Origin: Thermomonas sp.
GTDB taxonomy: Bacteria > Pseudomonadota > Gammaproteobacteria > Xanthomonadales > Xanthomonadaceae
Reading direction: 5' to 3'
Length of the DNA: 64,000 bases
NCBI RefSeq assembly: GCF_029945965.1
Contig: NZ_JAQSDO010000012.1
Coordinates: 1 to 64,000 of the forward strand
Position 1 is the stretch's first letter. Every line of letters begins with the position of its first letter. Made by a program: the position numbers and the translations under genes. Below the pieces are notes generated by a model. The model was given only the letters and a program-made list of their open reading frames with translations, did not search any database and was not told where the DNA came from. This document shows positions 36,370 through 45,772 of this stretch, in pieces.

Positions 36370-37823
36370 TGGACGCGCTGCCTCCAACAACACTCTTCGA
36401 CAAACTCTGGGACGCGCACGTAGTCACGCCGGAAACCGCGGCGACCCCGGCGATCCTGTATGTCGACCTGCACCTGATCCACGAAGTGACCTCGCCGCAG
36501 GCATTTGCCGAACTAGACGCGCGCAGGTTGTCGTTGCGCCGCACGGAGCTGACCAAGGCCACGCTCGATCATTCCACGCCGACCACTCCGGCCGATGCCA
36601 ATGGTCAGTACACCTACATCAATGCGCAGGCGAAGGCGCAGGTCGATACCCTGCGCCGCAACTGCACGCACCATGGCGTGGAACTGTTCGACTTCGACAG
36701 CGCGCATCGCGGCATCGTGCATGTAATCGGTCCGGAACTCGGGCTGACCCAACCTGGCATGACGATTGTCTGCGGCGACAGTCACACCGCCACCCATGGC
36801 GCATTCGGTGCATTGGCGTTTGGCATCGGCACCAGCGAAGTCGGCCATGTGATGGCCAGCCAATGCCTGCTGCAACGCAAGCCGAAAACGCTTGCGATCA
36901 CGATTGATGGAGAGCTCGCGCCCGGGGTCAGTGCCAAGGACCTGATCCTGCACGTGATCGGCATGATCGGTGTCAACGGCGGCACCGGACATGTCATCGA
37001 ATATCGCGGTTCGACGATTCGCGGATTATCGATGGACGAGCGCATGACCGTCTGCAACATGTCGATCGAAGCCGGCGCACGCGCCGGGCTGATCGCGCCC
37101 GACCAGATCACCTTCGACTACCTCGCCATCACGCCACGCGCACTGCAAGGCAAGGCATTCGAGCAATCCGTTGCACGCTGGCGCGAACTGCGTACTGACG
37201 AAGACGCGCATTTCGACCGCGAAGTATTGATCGATGCACGAGAGATCCGGCCGACGCTGAGCTGGGGCACGCATCCGGGTCAGGTCGCAGCAATCGATGC
37301 GCATGTACCAGCCGCGAACCACGATCCCGACATCGACAAGGCACTGGCTTACATGGGCTTCGAACCTGGCGCGGCACTCGCCGGGCGCGAGGTCGACGTG
37401 GTGTTCGTCGGCAGTTGCACCAATGCACGTCTGTCCGATCTGCGCCAGGTCGCGCAGGTCTTGCGCGGTCGTCGCGTGCATCCGCGCGTGCGCATGCTGG
37501 TCGTGCCGGGTTCAGAGGCGGTCAAGCGTGACGCCGAAGCCGAGGGGATTGATCTTGTCGTGCGCGCAGCCGGCGCCGAATGGCGCGAGCCGGGTTGCTC
37601 GATGTGCATCGCCATGAACGGCGATATGGTCGGGCCCGGACAGTTGGCGGTATCGACCAGCAACCGCAATTTCGAAGGTCGCCAGGGCAAGGGCGCGCGC
37701 ACCTTGCTGGCATCGCCATTGACCGCCGCGGCCTGCGCGGTGGCCGGCATGGTTACAGACCCACGCGCTTATCTGTCGCCGGCGACACCGGTTTCGCACG
37801 GCGTTGCACTGGAGGTGGCCTGA
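36369..37823 (+). CDS. leuC: 3-isopropylmalate dehydratase large subunit
   Basis: LeuC, with LeuD, isomerises 2- to 3-isopropylmalate in the aconitase family. The 484-residue protein holds the family motif [13 protein letters not shown] (136-148) and 4Fe-4S cysteines in G-S-C-T-N-A-R and C-S-M-C-I-A-M-N. The ATG at 36369 overlaps the leuA stop by one base; a TTG one codon upstream is possible but less likely. leuD starts at the stop codon (TGATG), which fits equal production of the two subunits. Confidence 0.96.
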   Translation: MDALPPTTLFDKLWDAHVVTPETAATPAILYVDLHLIHEVTSPQAFAELDARRLSLRRTELTKATLDHSTPTTPADANGQYTYINAQAKAQVDTLRRNCTHHGVELFDFDSAHRGIVHVIGPELGLTQPGMTIVCGDSHTATHGAFGALAFGIGTSEVGHVMASQCLLQRKPKTLAITIDGELAPGVSAKDLILHVIGMIGVNGGTGHVIEYRGSTIRGLSMDERMTVCNMSIEAGARAGLIAPDQITFDYLAITPRALQGKAFEQSVARWRELRTDEDAHFDREVLIDAREIRPTLSWGTHPGQVAAIDAHVPAANHDPDIDKALAYMGFEPGAALAGREVDVVFVGSCTNARLSDLRQVAQVLRGRRVHPRVRMLVVPGSEAVKRDAEAEGIDLVVRAAGAEWREPGCSMCIAMNGDMVGPGQLAVSTSNRNFEGRQGKGARTLLASPLTAAACAVAGMVTDPRAYLSPATPVSHGVALEVA

Positions 37824-38446
37824 TGCCTGCCTTCGATGCATTGGTCGCGCGCACGCTGGTAATGCCCGAGTGCAATATCGACACCGACCAGATCATCCCG
37901 GCGCGCTTCCTCACCACGACTACGCGCGAAGGCCTGGGCCGCTTCGCATTCAACGACTGGCGCTACTTGGCCGATGGCGGTGACAACCCGGACTTTGCCT
38001 TCAACCGTCCGGAAAACACGGGCGCGCAAATACTTGTTGCCGGCCACAACTTCGGTTGCGGTTCTTCGCGCGAACATGCGCCATGGGCATTGCGTGACCT
38101 TGGCCTGCGTGCGGTGGTCAGTAGCCAGATCGCCGACATCTTCCGCAGCAATGCGCTGAAAAACGGCCTGCTGCCCATCGTGCTGGAACCGAACCTCGTC
38201 GCCGAGCTTTTGGCCCAGCCCGGCATCGAACTTCGCATCGATGTGGCTACATGCAGCGTGACCCTGCCCGATGGCCGCAACGCCAGCTTCGAGCTGGATG
38301 CGTTTGCGCAGACCTGTTTGCTGGAAGGCGTCGACCAGCTCGGCTACCTGCTCAAGCACGAGGCCGCGATCAGCGCGTTCGAACACCGCGGCCCCTCCCA
38401 TCAACACAACCCCACATCAACCCAGGATTCCACCCATGCACGCTGA
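37823..38446 (+). CDS. leuD: 3-isopropylmalate dehydratase small subunit
   Basis: The 207-residue LeuD is the swivel-domain partner of LeuC. It has [13 protein letters not shown] (residues 18-30) and the substrate-binding [17 protein letters not shown]. It begins at the leuC stop and ends 11 bases into leuB. The C-terminus has a short His/Thr/Ser-rich tail, largely set by the reading frame that overlaps leuB. Confidence 0.96.
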   Translation: MPAFDALVARTLVMPECNIDTDQIIPARFLTTTTREGLGRFAFNDWRYLADGGDNPDFAFNRPENTGAQILVAGHNFGCGSSREHAPWALRDLGLRAVVSSQIADIFRSNALKNGLLPIVLEPNLVAELLAQPGIELRIDVATCSVTLPDGRNASFELDAFAQTCLLEGVDQLGYLLKHEAAISAFEHRGPSHQHNPTSTQDSTHAR

Positions 38447-39521
38447 AATCGCAGTCCTGCCCGGTGACGGGATCGGCCCGGAAGTCACCGCCGCCGCCGT
38501 GGCGGTGCTTAATGCCGTCGCCCGCCACCATGGCCACATGTTCAACCTGCACGAATATGCGATTGGCGGCGCCGCAATCGATGCCTGCGGCGATCCACTG
38601 CCCGCCGCGACCCTGGTCGCCTGCCGGGATGCCGATGCGGTGCTACTCGGCGCAGTCGGCGGACCGAAGTGGTCGGCGCCCGAGGCCAAGGTGCGCCCCG
38701 AGCAGGGCTTGCTGACGCTGCGCAAGGCGCTCGGCCTGTACGCCAACCTGCGACCGGTACAGCCACATCCGGCCACGCTCGGCGCCTCGCCGATCAAGCC
38801 TCACCTGCTGGCCGGCGTCGACCTGCTGGTAGTGCGCGAACTCACCGGCGGCATTTACTTCGGCGAGAAATCCCGCGACGGCGACATCGCCCGCGATGTC
38901 TGCGAATACTCTGTTGCCGAAGTCGAACGCGTGGTGCGCCGCGCCTGCACGCTGGCCCGGCAACGACGTGGCCATGTGACCTCGGTCGACAAGGCCAACG
39001 TGCTGGAAACTTCGCGGCTGTGGCGCGAGGTCGCCACCCGCGTCGCCCGCGACGAATTCCCCGACATCACGTTGGAACACCAATTAGTCGATTCGATGGC
39101 CATGCACCTGCTGTCGAAGCCGCGCGCGTTCGATGTCGTGGTCACCGAGAACATGTTCGGCGACATCCTCACCGACGAGGCCTCGATGCTCGCCGGTTCG
39201 ATGGGCCTGCTGCCGTCGGCCTCGCTGGGCGACGGCCGCGTCGGCCTGTACGAGCCGATCCATGGGTCCGCCCCTGACATCGCCGGCCGCGGCATCGCCA
39301 ATCCGATCGGCGCGATTCTCAGTGTCGCCCTGTTGCTGCGTCATTCGCTGGGTCTGGACGCCGAGGCGTCCTGCGTGGAGCAGGCGGTATCGGCGACGCT
39401 GGACGATGGCGTGTTCGGCGCCGACCTCGGCGCTGCAACACCGGCGAACACAGTGGCGATTACTCGCGCCGTGCTGCATCGCCTGGACAGCCATTGCCAG
39501 GTGGCCGAATTGCGAGACTAG
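38436..39521 (+). CDS. leuB: 3-isopropylmalate dehydrogenase
   Basis: LeuB oxidatively decarboxylates 3-isopropylmalate with NAD. The 361-residue protein has the N-terminal [10 protein letters not shown], the [10 protein letters not shown] substrate helix, [12 protein letters not shown] metal site, and H-G-S-A-P-D-I-A-G for the coenzyme. The start at 38436 overlaps leuD by 11 bases. It is the last gene of the operon; no clear intrinsic terminator is visible before the TetR gene, 63 bases on. Confidence 0.96.
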   Translation: MHAEIAVLPGDGIGPEVTAAAVAVLNAVARHHGHMFNLHEYAIGGAAIDACGDPLPAATLVACRDADAVLLGAVGGPKWSAPEAKVRPEQGLLTLRKALGLYANLRPVQPHPATLGASPIKPHLLAGVDLLVVRELTGGIYFGEKSRDGDIARDVCEYSVAEVERVVRRACTLARQRRGHVTSVDKANVLETSRLWREVATRVARDEFPDITLEHQLVDSMAMHLLSKPRAFDVVVTENMFGDILTDEASMLAGSMGLLPSASLGDGRVGLYEPIHGSAPDIAGRGIANPIGAILSVALLLRHSLGLDAEASCVEQAVSATLDDGVFGADLGAATPANTVAITRAVLHRLDSHCQVAELRD

Positions 39522-39554
39522 AAAACGGCTCGAATGGTGCGTGGCTCCTGTAAA

Positions 39555-39576
39555 TACAGAACCGATTGGTATAGTA
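39555..39576. promoter_or_regulatory. Palindromic operator-like site and overlapping -10 box ahead of the TetR gene
   Basis: The inverted repeat TAC-N3-ACC-N4-GGT-N3-GTA (39555-39576) is centred 19 bases before the TetR start and overlaps -10-like boxes TATAGT (39570-39575) or TAGTAT (39573-39578). Its size and position suit a TetR dimer site for autoregulation. Six of nine positions match between arms. Confidence 0.5.
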
Positions 39577-39584
39577 TTAGCAGT

Positions 39585-40244
39585 ATGTCCAGCCGCCCTG
39601 CAACCACGCCCATCATTCCGTCCAAGCCAGCTGCGCCCGGTCGTCCCAAGGATCCGGAAAAGCGCGCTGCGATCCTCGATGCCGCGAAACGCCTGTTCAT
39701 CGTCCATGGCTATGAACGGGTGAGCATGGACCAGATCGCGTCCGAGGCCGGGGTCTCCAAGCTGACCGTGTACAGCCACTATGGCGACAAGGACAGCCTG
39801 TTTGGCGAAGCGGTGCGCGCGCATTGCGAACAGGGCATGCCGACCAGCCTGTTCGACGAAGACGCACAAAAACCGCTGCAACAACGGCTCGAGGTGATCG
39901 GCCGCGCATTTTTCACGATGGTGATGGCGCCCGACGCAGTCGCCGGCCACCGCATCCTGTGTTCGCCGCAGGTGACTGCATCTGCATTGCCCACGGTGTT
40001 CTGGGAAGCCGGTCCGCAGCGCGTGCAGCAAGCCTTCGCGTCCTTGCTGGAACGCCGGATCAAAGCGGGCGAACTCGAGATCGAAGACACGCAACGCGCG
40101 TCGGCGTACTTTTTCACCCTGCTCAAGGGCGAGCCGCACGCGCAGGCCGTATTCGGCTATTGCTGCAGCGGCCGCACCGACAGCGCCGACGAACACGTGA
40201 CCGCGGTAGTCGGGATGTTCCTGCGCGCCTATGCCGTTCGCTGA
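39585..40244 (+). CDS. TetR/AcrR family transcriptional regulator
   Basis: This 219-residue regulator has a TetR-type helix-turn-helix at about residues 46-65 (I-A-S-E-A-G-V-S-K-L-T-V-Y-S-H-Y) after a proline-rich, flexible N-terminus of 20 residues. The C-terminal ligand domain belongs to the TetR_C/AefR-like group. A palindrome lies just upstream, suggesting autoregulation. It precedes the pcm-like gene and tolC, so control of the efflux channel is plausible; ligand and other targets are unknown. It is separated from leuB by 63 bases. Confidence 0.87.
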   Translation: MSSRPATTPIIPSKPAAPGRPKDPEKRAAILDAAKRLFIVHGYERVSMDQIASEAGVSKLTVYSHYGDKDSLFGEAVRAHCEQGMPTSLFDEDAQKPLQQRLEVIGRAFFTMVMAPDAVAGHRILCSPQVTASALPTVFWEAGPQRVQQAFASLLERRIKAGELEIEDTQRASAYFFTLLKGEPHAQAVFGYCCSGRTDSADEHVTAVVGMFLRAYAVR

Positions 40245-40389
40245 ACGGCGGGCCACGCGATGACTTCCGGCACTGCGTGTCGCTGTGCTAGCACAGTCAA
40301 ACTGTACCCGTCAGTACCAGCAGCGCCACGCCGCACCGCTAGAATTGCCGGTTTAATACAACCTGCATGAAGCAAGGGATTCCACCAAG

Positions 40390-41046
40390 ATGAGCATCGA
40401 TTACGCCAAGGCCCGCGAAACCATGGTCGAACAGCAGGTTCGTCCCTGGGACGTGCTGGACCTGCGTGTGCTCGATGCAATCGCATCGATCCCGCGCGAA
40501 GCCTTCGTATCGGAGGCACTGCGCGCACTTGCTTATTCCGACACCGCACTGCCGATTGGCCATGGCGAAGCGATGATGAAACCTGTCCTGGAAGGCCGCA
40601 CGCTGCAGTCGTTGCTGCCGGCCGCGGACGAGTGCGTGCTCGAAATCGGTACCGGCAGCGGTTACCTGACCGCCTGCCTGGCCCGCCTGTCGCGCGAAGT
40701 AGTCAGCCTGGAACGCCATGCCGACCTTGCCGACGCGGCGCGTGCGCGCCTGCAGGCGCTGGGCATGACTGCCAACATTGGCATCGAGCATGTGGACGCG
40801 CTTGCATGGCAGACCACGCGCCAGTTCGACGCGATCTGCATCACTGGCGCGGTCGACAAATTGCCCGCGCGCTGGCTGGAATGGCTCAAGCCAGGCGGCC
40901 GCCTGTTCGTCGTGCAGGGCCGCTCGCCGGCGATGGATGCCGTGCTGATGCGTCATGGTGTCAACGGAACCACCGTTGAATCGTTATTCGAGACCGACCT
41001 CCCCTATCTGGCCGGCGCCGCACCGCGCCCGGAATTCACCCTTTAG
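40390..41046 (+). CDS. Protein-L-isoaspartate O-methyltransferase-like protein
   Basis: This 218-residue class-I SAM methyltransferase resembles Pcm, which repairs isoaspartate in proteins. SAM motif I is V-L-E-I-G-T-G-S-G-Y-L-T (near residues 83-94), and the N-terminal M-V-E-Q-Q-V-R-P-W and I-P-R-E-A-F-V are present. In the canonical enzyme the start of the substrate pocket reads more like S-Q-P-Y-I/V-V-A; here it is H-G-E-A-M-M-K-P, so activity on isoaspartate is less certain. This variant sits beside tolC in Xanthomonadaceae. A TAGAAT -10-like box lies at 40340-40345. tolC follows after 55 bases. Confidence 0.8.
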   Translation: MSIDYAKARETMVEQQVRPWDVLDLRVLDAIASIPREAFVSEALRALAYSDTALPIGHGEAMMKPVLEGRTLQSLLPAADECVLEIGTGSGYLTACLARLSREVVSLERHADLADAARARLQALGMTANIGIEHVDALAWQTTRQFDAICITGAVDKLPARWLEWLKPGGRLFVVQGRSPAMDAVLMRHGVNGTTVESLFETDLPYLAGAAPRPEFTL

Positions 41047-41101
41047 TTATTTGCCTTCCAGAGCTAGCCACCTTCCAGCAATTTGCCCCAAGGATCCGCC
41101 C

Positions 41102-42517
41102 ATGCTGCGCCAACCGCTTGCTTTCGCCCTCGCCCTCGCCCTAGCCCTGCTGCCTGCTGCTGCGCATGCCGACGACCTGTTGCAGAGCTACAACAACGCC
41201 CGCAACAGCGATCCACAATTCGCAGCCGCCGAATCGCGCCAGCTGGCTACCCGCGAAGGCGCGGTCCAGGCGCGTGCGGTCCTGCTGCCCCAGATCGATG
41301 GCAGCGCAACCCTGCGCCGCAGCAAGAGCGATGGTCCTTCGACCTTCCAGTCCGACCCGACGCTGCCGGCAGTGACCGGCAACATCTCCAGCACCTCCAC
41401 CTCGCGCAGTATCGGCATCAGTGGCAGCCAGGTGTTGTTCGACTTCTCACGACTGACCACGCTCAAGAGCCAGCTGGCCCTGCGCAAGGCTGGCGAGTTC
41501 CAGCTGGAATCGGACGGGCTGTCGCTGATCACCCGCACCTCGGCGGCCTATTTCAACGTGCTGGTCCAGCTGGAAACACTGGCGGCCGCCGAAGCCGCAG
41601 AAACAGCGCTGAAGAAGCAATTCGACTTCGCCTCCAAGCGGCTGGAAGTCGGGCTTGCTCCGATCACCGACATGTACGAGGCGCGCGCCCAGTACGACGG
41701 GGCTCGCGCTAATACCATCCTTGCCCGCAATGCGGTGCAGGACGCCTACCAGGCACTGGTGGAAATCACTGGCGCGCCAGTGGCCAACCTGAAGGGCCTG
41801 CCTGACGACTTCCAGCCGGCGTTGCCGGAATCGCGCGATATCGATGGCTGGGTAAAAACCGCCATCGCGCAAAATCCCGCGTTGCAGGCCAAGCAGGAGC
41901 AGGTGCGGTCCAGCGAGATCAGCGTCGAGACCGCACGCGCCGGGCACTTGCCGACCCTGACCCTGTCCGGCGGCTACAGCAAGGGCGCCAACTGGGGCGA
42001 CCGCACCTTCAGCGCGGGCGCGTACAACGACACCAGCCCGACCGGCAGCGAAAGCCGCGGCCCCAACCTGGGCCTGACTCTGTCCGTGCCGATCTTCAGT
42101 GGCGGCGCAACCCAATCCCGGGTCCGCCAGGCACTGGCCCAGCGTGATATCTCCCGCGATGAACTGGAGCAGCAGCGCCGCGCCCTGGAACGCAATACCC
42201 GCAACGCCTACCAGACCCTGGTCGCTGGCATCAGCGAGGTCGAAGCCCGCCGCCTGGCGCTGGTCTCGGCGCAGAGCGCGTACGAGGCGTCGCAGGTCGG
42301 CCTGGAAGTGGGTACGCGGACTGTGCTCGATGTGCTCAACAACCAGCGCACGCTGTTTACCGCGCAGCAAGCCTACGCGCAGTCCAAGTACAACTTCCTG
42401 CAAAGCCGCCTGCTGCTGGAACAAGCCGCAGGCACGCTTGAGATCTCCGACGTTGAGGACGTCAACCGCCTGCTGACCACCGACGAATCGGTGGCCAAGG
42501 CGATCAGCACGCTCTGA
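41102..42517 (+). CDS. tolC: TolC family outer-membrane efflux protein
   Basis: This 471-residue TolC-type channel spans the outer membrane and periplasm and serves drug efflux or type I secretion partners. It has a clear signal peptide ending H-A-D near residue 23, two repeated halves, and family motifs such as L-V-Q-L-E-T-L-A-A-A-E in the first and V-P-I-F-S-G-G-A-T-Q-S-R-V in the second, plus R-T-V-L-D-V-L-N-N-Q-R near the end. No membrane-fusion or pump genes adjoin it, so partners lie elsewhere. The upstream TetR gene may regulate it. It is convergent with waaA, with 21 bases between stops. Confidence 0.94.
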   Translation: MLRQPLAFALALALALLPAAAHADDLLQSYNNARNSDPQFAAAESRQLATREGAVQARAVLLPQIDGSATLRRSKSDGPSTFQSDPTLPAVTGNISSTSTSRSIGISGSQVLFDFSRLTTLKSQLALRKAGEFQLESDGLSLITRTSAAYFNVLVQLETLAAAEAAETALKKQFDFASKRLEVGLAPITDMYEARAQYDGARANTILARNAVQDAYQALVEITGAPVANLKGLPDDFQPALPESRDIDGWVKTAIAQNPALQAKQEQVRSSEISVETARAGHLPTLTLSGGYSKGANWGDRTFSAGAYNDTSPTGSESRGPNLGLTLSVPIFSGGATQSRVRQALAQRDISRDELEQQRRALERNTRNAYQTLVAGISEVEARRLALVSAQSAYEASQVGLEVGTRTVLDVLNNQRTLFTAQQAYAQSKYNFLQSRLLLEQAAGTLEISDVEDVNRLLTTDESVAKAISTL

Positions 42518-42538
42518 CCGGCTGTCCTGAGGGCAGGA

Positions 42539-43831
42539 TCAGGCCTGCTGCAAGGCGGGTTCGATCAGGGTAATGGTACGTTCCAGCGCGCCGCGTCCCT
42601 GGTCCAGCAAGCAGCGCGCATTTGCGCTCATCCGCGTGCGTGAAGCCTGATCTGCAAACAAATCCTGCAGGTTCGATGCAAGCTGGCTGGCTGTTTCCAC
42701 CACGCGCATCGCATCGGCCTCGCGCAGGCGTTTGGCGATGTCGACGAAGTTGTGCAGGTGCGGACCAGTGAGGATCGCGGTGCCTGTGGCCGCCGGTTCC
42801 AGCAGATTGTGGCCACCGATCGACTGCAGGCTGCCGCCGACAAAGGCGACCTGCGCGCAGGCATAGAAGCGGGTGAGTTCGCCCAAGGTATCGATCACGA
42901 AGACTTGGCTATGTGCGGAGGGCCAGTGCTGTTCGCTGCGGGTAGCGACCCTAAGGCCGGCCGTGCGCGCGCGCAGGACTGTCGCGCGGAAGCGCTCGGG
43001 ATGCCGCGGTGCCCACAGCATCAAGGCGTCCGGGTGCTGTTTGAGCAAGGCCCGATGGGCCTCCAGCACCGCGACCTCTTCATCTTCGTGGGTGCTGGCC
43101 GCGATCCAGACAGGGCCATCGCACCCTCGCGCGTTCAAGAATTCGGCGGCGAAGCCGTCGAAATCTACTGGTGCCATGTCGAATTTCAGGTTCCCTGTCA
43201 CCACCACGGTTGACGGTTGCGCACCCAGTCGTACGAAACGCTTGCCGTCCTCGCTGGATTGCGCAGCGACCAGGCGCACGCTGTGCAAGGCGCGCCGGAT
43301 CAACGGCGCAAGCACGCGATAGCCGCGCAGGGAGCGCGCCGACAGGCGTGCATTGAGGATGTGGGTGGGAATCCCGCGATCGCGACAGGCGAACAGCAGG
43401 TTCGGCCACAACTCGGTTTCCACGATCAGTGCGAGCGCAGGACGGAAATGGTCGAGGAAACGGCTCACCGCGCCGGGTAAGTCGTACGGCAGGTAGACAT
43501 GCACGACCGCATCGCCCCACAACGCCCGCACGCGTTCGGAGCCGGTCGGGGTAATCGTGGTCACCACCAGGCGCAGGTCGGGATGCTCGCTCAACAGGCG
43601 ATTCACCAACGGCGATGCCGCATTGACCTCACCCACCGACACCGCATGCAGCCAGAGCGGCGCAGTCCCCTTGGCCGGCGGATAGCTGGCGTATCGCTCG
43701 CTCCAGCGCTCGAAATAGGCGTGTTGGCGGAACCCGCGCCAGATCAGGTGGTAGACCGTGATTGGCGCAAGCACGTACAACGCGGCTGAATACAAGCCGC
43801 GTAGGACACGTTCGGTAAAGTCGGCCCGCAT
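42539..43831 (-). CDS. waaA: 3-deoxy-D-manno-octulosonic acid transferase
   Basis: WaaA (KdtA) adds Kdo residues to lipid IVA at the inner-membrane face. The 430-residue protein begins with one membrane anchor (residues 8-27) and has W-L-H-A-V-S-V-G-E-V-N-A-A (about residues 57-69), with the catalytic glutamate. E-T-E-L-W-P-N-L comes next, and the C-terminal G-G-S-L-Q-S-I-G-G-H-N-L-L-E-P-A-A-T-G completes the glycosyltransferase fold. The ATG at 43831 begins the anchor; the ATG at 43855 would add eight residues. It is divergent from the lpxL-like gene. Whether one or two Kdo units are added is not evident. Confidence 0.95.
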   Translation of the reverse strand: MRADFTERVLRGLYSAALYVLAPITVYHLIWRGFRQHAYFERWSERYASYPPAKGTAPLWLHAVSVGEVNAASPLVNRLLSEHPDLRLVVTTITPTGSERVRALWGDAVVHVYLPYDLPGAVSRFLDHFRPALALIVETELWPNLLFACRDRGIPTHILNARLSARSLRGYRVLAPLIRRALHSVRLVAAQSSEDGKRFVRLGAQPSTVVVTGNLKFDMAPVDFDGFAAEFLNARGCDGPVWIAASTHEDEEVAVLEAHRALLKQHPDALMLWAPRHPERFRATVLRARTAGLRVATRSEQHWPSAHSQVFVIDTLGELTRFYACAQVAFVGGSLQSIGGHNLLEPAATGTAILTGPHLHNFVDIAKRLREADAMRVVETASQLASNLQDLFADQASRTRMSANARCLLDQGRGALERTITLIEPALQQA

Positions 43832-43878
43832 CGCGACAGCATAACCAAGCCGCATCGCCGATTGGATAGCCGGCTAGA

Positions 43879-43906
43879 TTGGCCAGCCAGGATGGCCAGT
43901 TAGAAT
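43879..43906 (+). promoter_or_regulatory. Candidate promoter of the lpxL-like operon, leaderless start
   Basis: TTGGCC (43879-43884) and TAGAAT (43901-43906) are 16 bases apart. The ATG at 43914 is 8 bases past the -10 box, so the mRNA would start at or next to the start codon. Confidence 0.5.
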
Positions 43907-43913
43907 CTGACGC

Positions 43914-44831
43914 ATGGCCGAAGCCACTCCAGCAGCCCTGCCCCCACCACCGCGTGGCCTACGCCATTGGCCGATCTGGCTGGGCGTGGGCCTGTGCATG
44001 GCGCTGGCGCGGCTGCCGTGGCCACTGCAGCGCGGGCTGGGCGCGATGGTCGGCTGGCTGGCCCTGCACTTGTCACGCAGCCGACGCGAGGCTGCTCGCA
44101 CCAACTTGGCGCTGTGCCTGCCGGAACTCGGCCACGCGCAGCGCGAGGCCTTGCTGCGTGCCAATTTCCGCGATGTCGGTATCGGCCTGTTTGAATTCGC
44201 CCGCGCCTGGTGGGGCAGCGCCACGCCGATGCGGCGCACTGCGCGGATCGAAGGCCTAGACATCCTGCAGGGCCTGCAGGCCAAGGGGCGCGGCGTGCTG
44301 CTGGTCTCCGGCCACTTCATGACCCTGGAACTGTGCGGGCGCCTGCTGTGCGACCACGTGCCACTGGCCGGCATGTACCGCCGCTATCGCAGTCCGGTGA
44401 TGGAATGGGCGGTGATGCGTGGGCGCCTGCGCTATGCCTGCGCGATGTTCGGCAATGGCGATACCCGCGCAGCAATCCGCCACCTCAAGCGCGGTGGCGT
44501 GCTCTGGTATGCGCCGGACCAGGACATGCGCGGCAAGGACACCGTGTTCGCGCCGTTCTTCGGCATTCCAGCGGCGACGATTACTGCCACTCACCAGTTC
44601 GCGCGGCTGGCCGGTTGCGCGGTGGTGCCGTTCTTCCACCGGCGCGAAGGTGCCGATTACATATTGCGCATCGGTGAGCCGCTAGCGCCGTTCCCGACCG
44701 AAGACGTAATCGCCGACACCACGCTGGTCAACGCAGCGATCGAGGCGATGGTGCGCGAAGCGCCCAGCCAGTATCTGTGGCTGCATCGCCGGTTCAAGCG
44801 CCAACCGGATGGCGTGTCGCGCTACCCATGA
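43914..44831 (+). CDS. Lipid A acyltransferase, LpxL/HtrB-like
   Basis: This 305-residue protein transfers a secondary acyl chain to Kdo-lipid IVA at the inner-membrane face. The catalytic H-x4-E motif is S-G-H-F-M-T-L-E near residues 130-137, and one N-terminal hydrophobic anchor lies about residues 20-40. The Y-R-R-Y-R-S-P segment and D-Q-D-M-R-G are typical of the family. Substrate chain length is unknown; LpxL and LpxM cannot be separated here. Its stop overlaps the next start (ATGA), so the glycosyltransferase is co-translated. A likely promoter gives a near-leaderless message. Confidence 0.9.
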   Translation: MAEATPAALPPPPRGLRHWPIWLGVGLCMALARLPWPLQRGLGAMVGWLALHLSRSRREAARTNLALCLPELGHAQREALLRANFRDVGIGLFEFARAWWGSATPMRRTARIEGLDILQGLQAKGRGVLLVSGHFMTLELCGRLLCDHVPLAGMYRRYRSPVMEWAVMRGRLRYACAMFGNGDTRAAIRHLKRGGVLWYAPDQDMRGKDTVFAPFFGIPAATITATHQFARLAGCAVVPFFHRREGADYILRIGEPLAPFPTEDVIADTTLVNAAIEAMVREAPSQYLWLHRRFKRQPDGVSRYP

Positions 44832-45772
44832 CCACGATGGGCAGCAGCAGAAACCAGGCCGAACGGGTTCTGGTAGTGAAGCTGGGCGCGTTCGGCGACA
44901 TCGTCCTGGCCGATGGCGCCCTGCGCGATATCCGAGAACATCATTGCGATGCCCATATCACGCTGCTAACCCGCAAGGGATTCGCGCCACTCCTGCAGCG
45001 TTGCCCGTGGGTGGACACGGTAGTGGTCGATGACAATGCCCCACGCTGGCGGATCGACCACATGCTGGCATTGCGCCAGCGGCTTCACGCAGGGTATTTC
45101 GATGCCGCCTACGACCTGCAGAACTCACCGCGCTCGCGGTTCTATCGGCGTTGGCTGTCGGCAGGTTCAACCACCTGGTCGAGCGAAGCACTGCCGCGTG
45201 CCGTCGCATGCAGCGTACCGGCCCGGCATGCCACGCAACTGCGCGCGGCTGGCATCACCCCGCACTGGAGCGAACAGCCAGCGCCAGGCTGGATCGCAAC
45301 CGATGCAGGCGCCTTGTTGACGCAAGCCGGGGTTGAGCATCCCTTCGTGGTCCTGTTGCCGGGCTCCTCTGCACGCCACCCGCACAAACGCTGGCCGCAC
45401 TATGCGGGCCTTGCATCGCGTTTGGTACGCGGCGGCCTGATCGTGGCGAGCATTCCGGGCATCGAGGAACCTGGAATCGCGACCGGATTCGACGGTTTCG
45501 TGCTGAAGCGTGACGGACAGGTGCTGACCCTGCCTGAACTTGCCGGCGTGTTGCAACGCGCAGCCTGCGTGGTCGGCAACGATAGTGGTCCCACCCATCT
45601 CGCCGCCTGCCTGGGCACGCCCACCGTGGCGCTTTTCGAGACCACCAGCCCGGCGCGCATCAGCACCGGGATCGAGTCCCGTGGCGCGGTCTGCCTGGAT
45701 GCCCCCGTGGTGGCAGGCATCGGCATCGAACACGTGTTTGAAGCCATCCAGTGCCAGCTGGATCGGGCCTAG
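44828..45772 (+). CDS. Glycosyltransferase family 9 (heptosyltransferase-like)
   Basis: This 314-residue GT9 protein resembles heptosyltransferases WaaC/WaaF that build the LPS inner core. It has the N-terminal V-L-V-V-K-L-G-A-F-G-D-I-V, the L-L-P-G-S-S-A-R-H-P-H-K-R-W-P donor region and the V-G-N-D-S-G-P-T-H-L-A-A C-terminal motif. Its start is coupled to the lpxL-like gene (ATGA). Its stop shares the tetranucleotide CTAG (45769-45772) with the stop of the O-antigen ligase gene on the other strand. The sugar is inferred only from family. Confidence 0.88.
   Translation: MTTMGSSRNQAERVLVVKLGAFGDIVLADGALRDIREHHCDAHITLLTRKGFAPLLQRCPWVDTVVVDDNAPRWRIDHMLALRQRLHAGYFDAAYDLQNSPRSRFYRRWLSAGSTTWSSEALPRAVACSVPARHATQLRAAGITPHWSEQPAPGWIATDAGALLTQAGVEHPFVVLLPGSSARHPHKRWPHYAGLASRLVRGGLIVASIPGIEEPGIATGFDGFVLKRDGQVLTLPELAGVLQRAACVVGNDSGPTHLAACLGTPTVALFETTSPARISTGIESRGAVCLDAPVVAGIGIEHVFEAIQCQLDRA

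Noticed and set aside
34990..36393. 467-codon frame antisense to leuA
   Set aside because: A shadow of leuA; no family match.
39084..40256. 390-codon frame antisense to leuB and the TetR gene
   Set aside because: Crosses two real genes; no domain.
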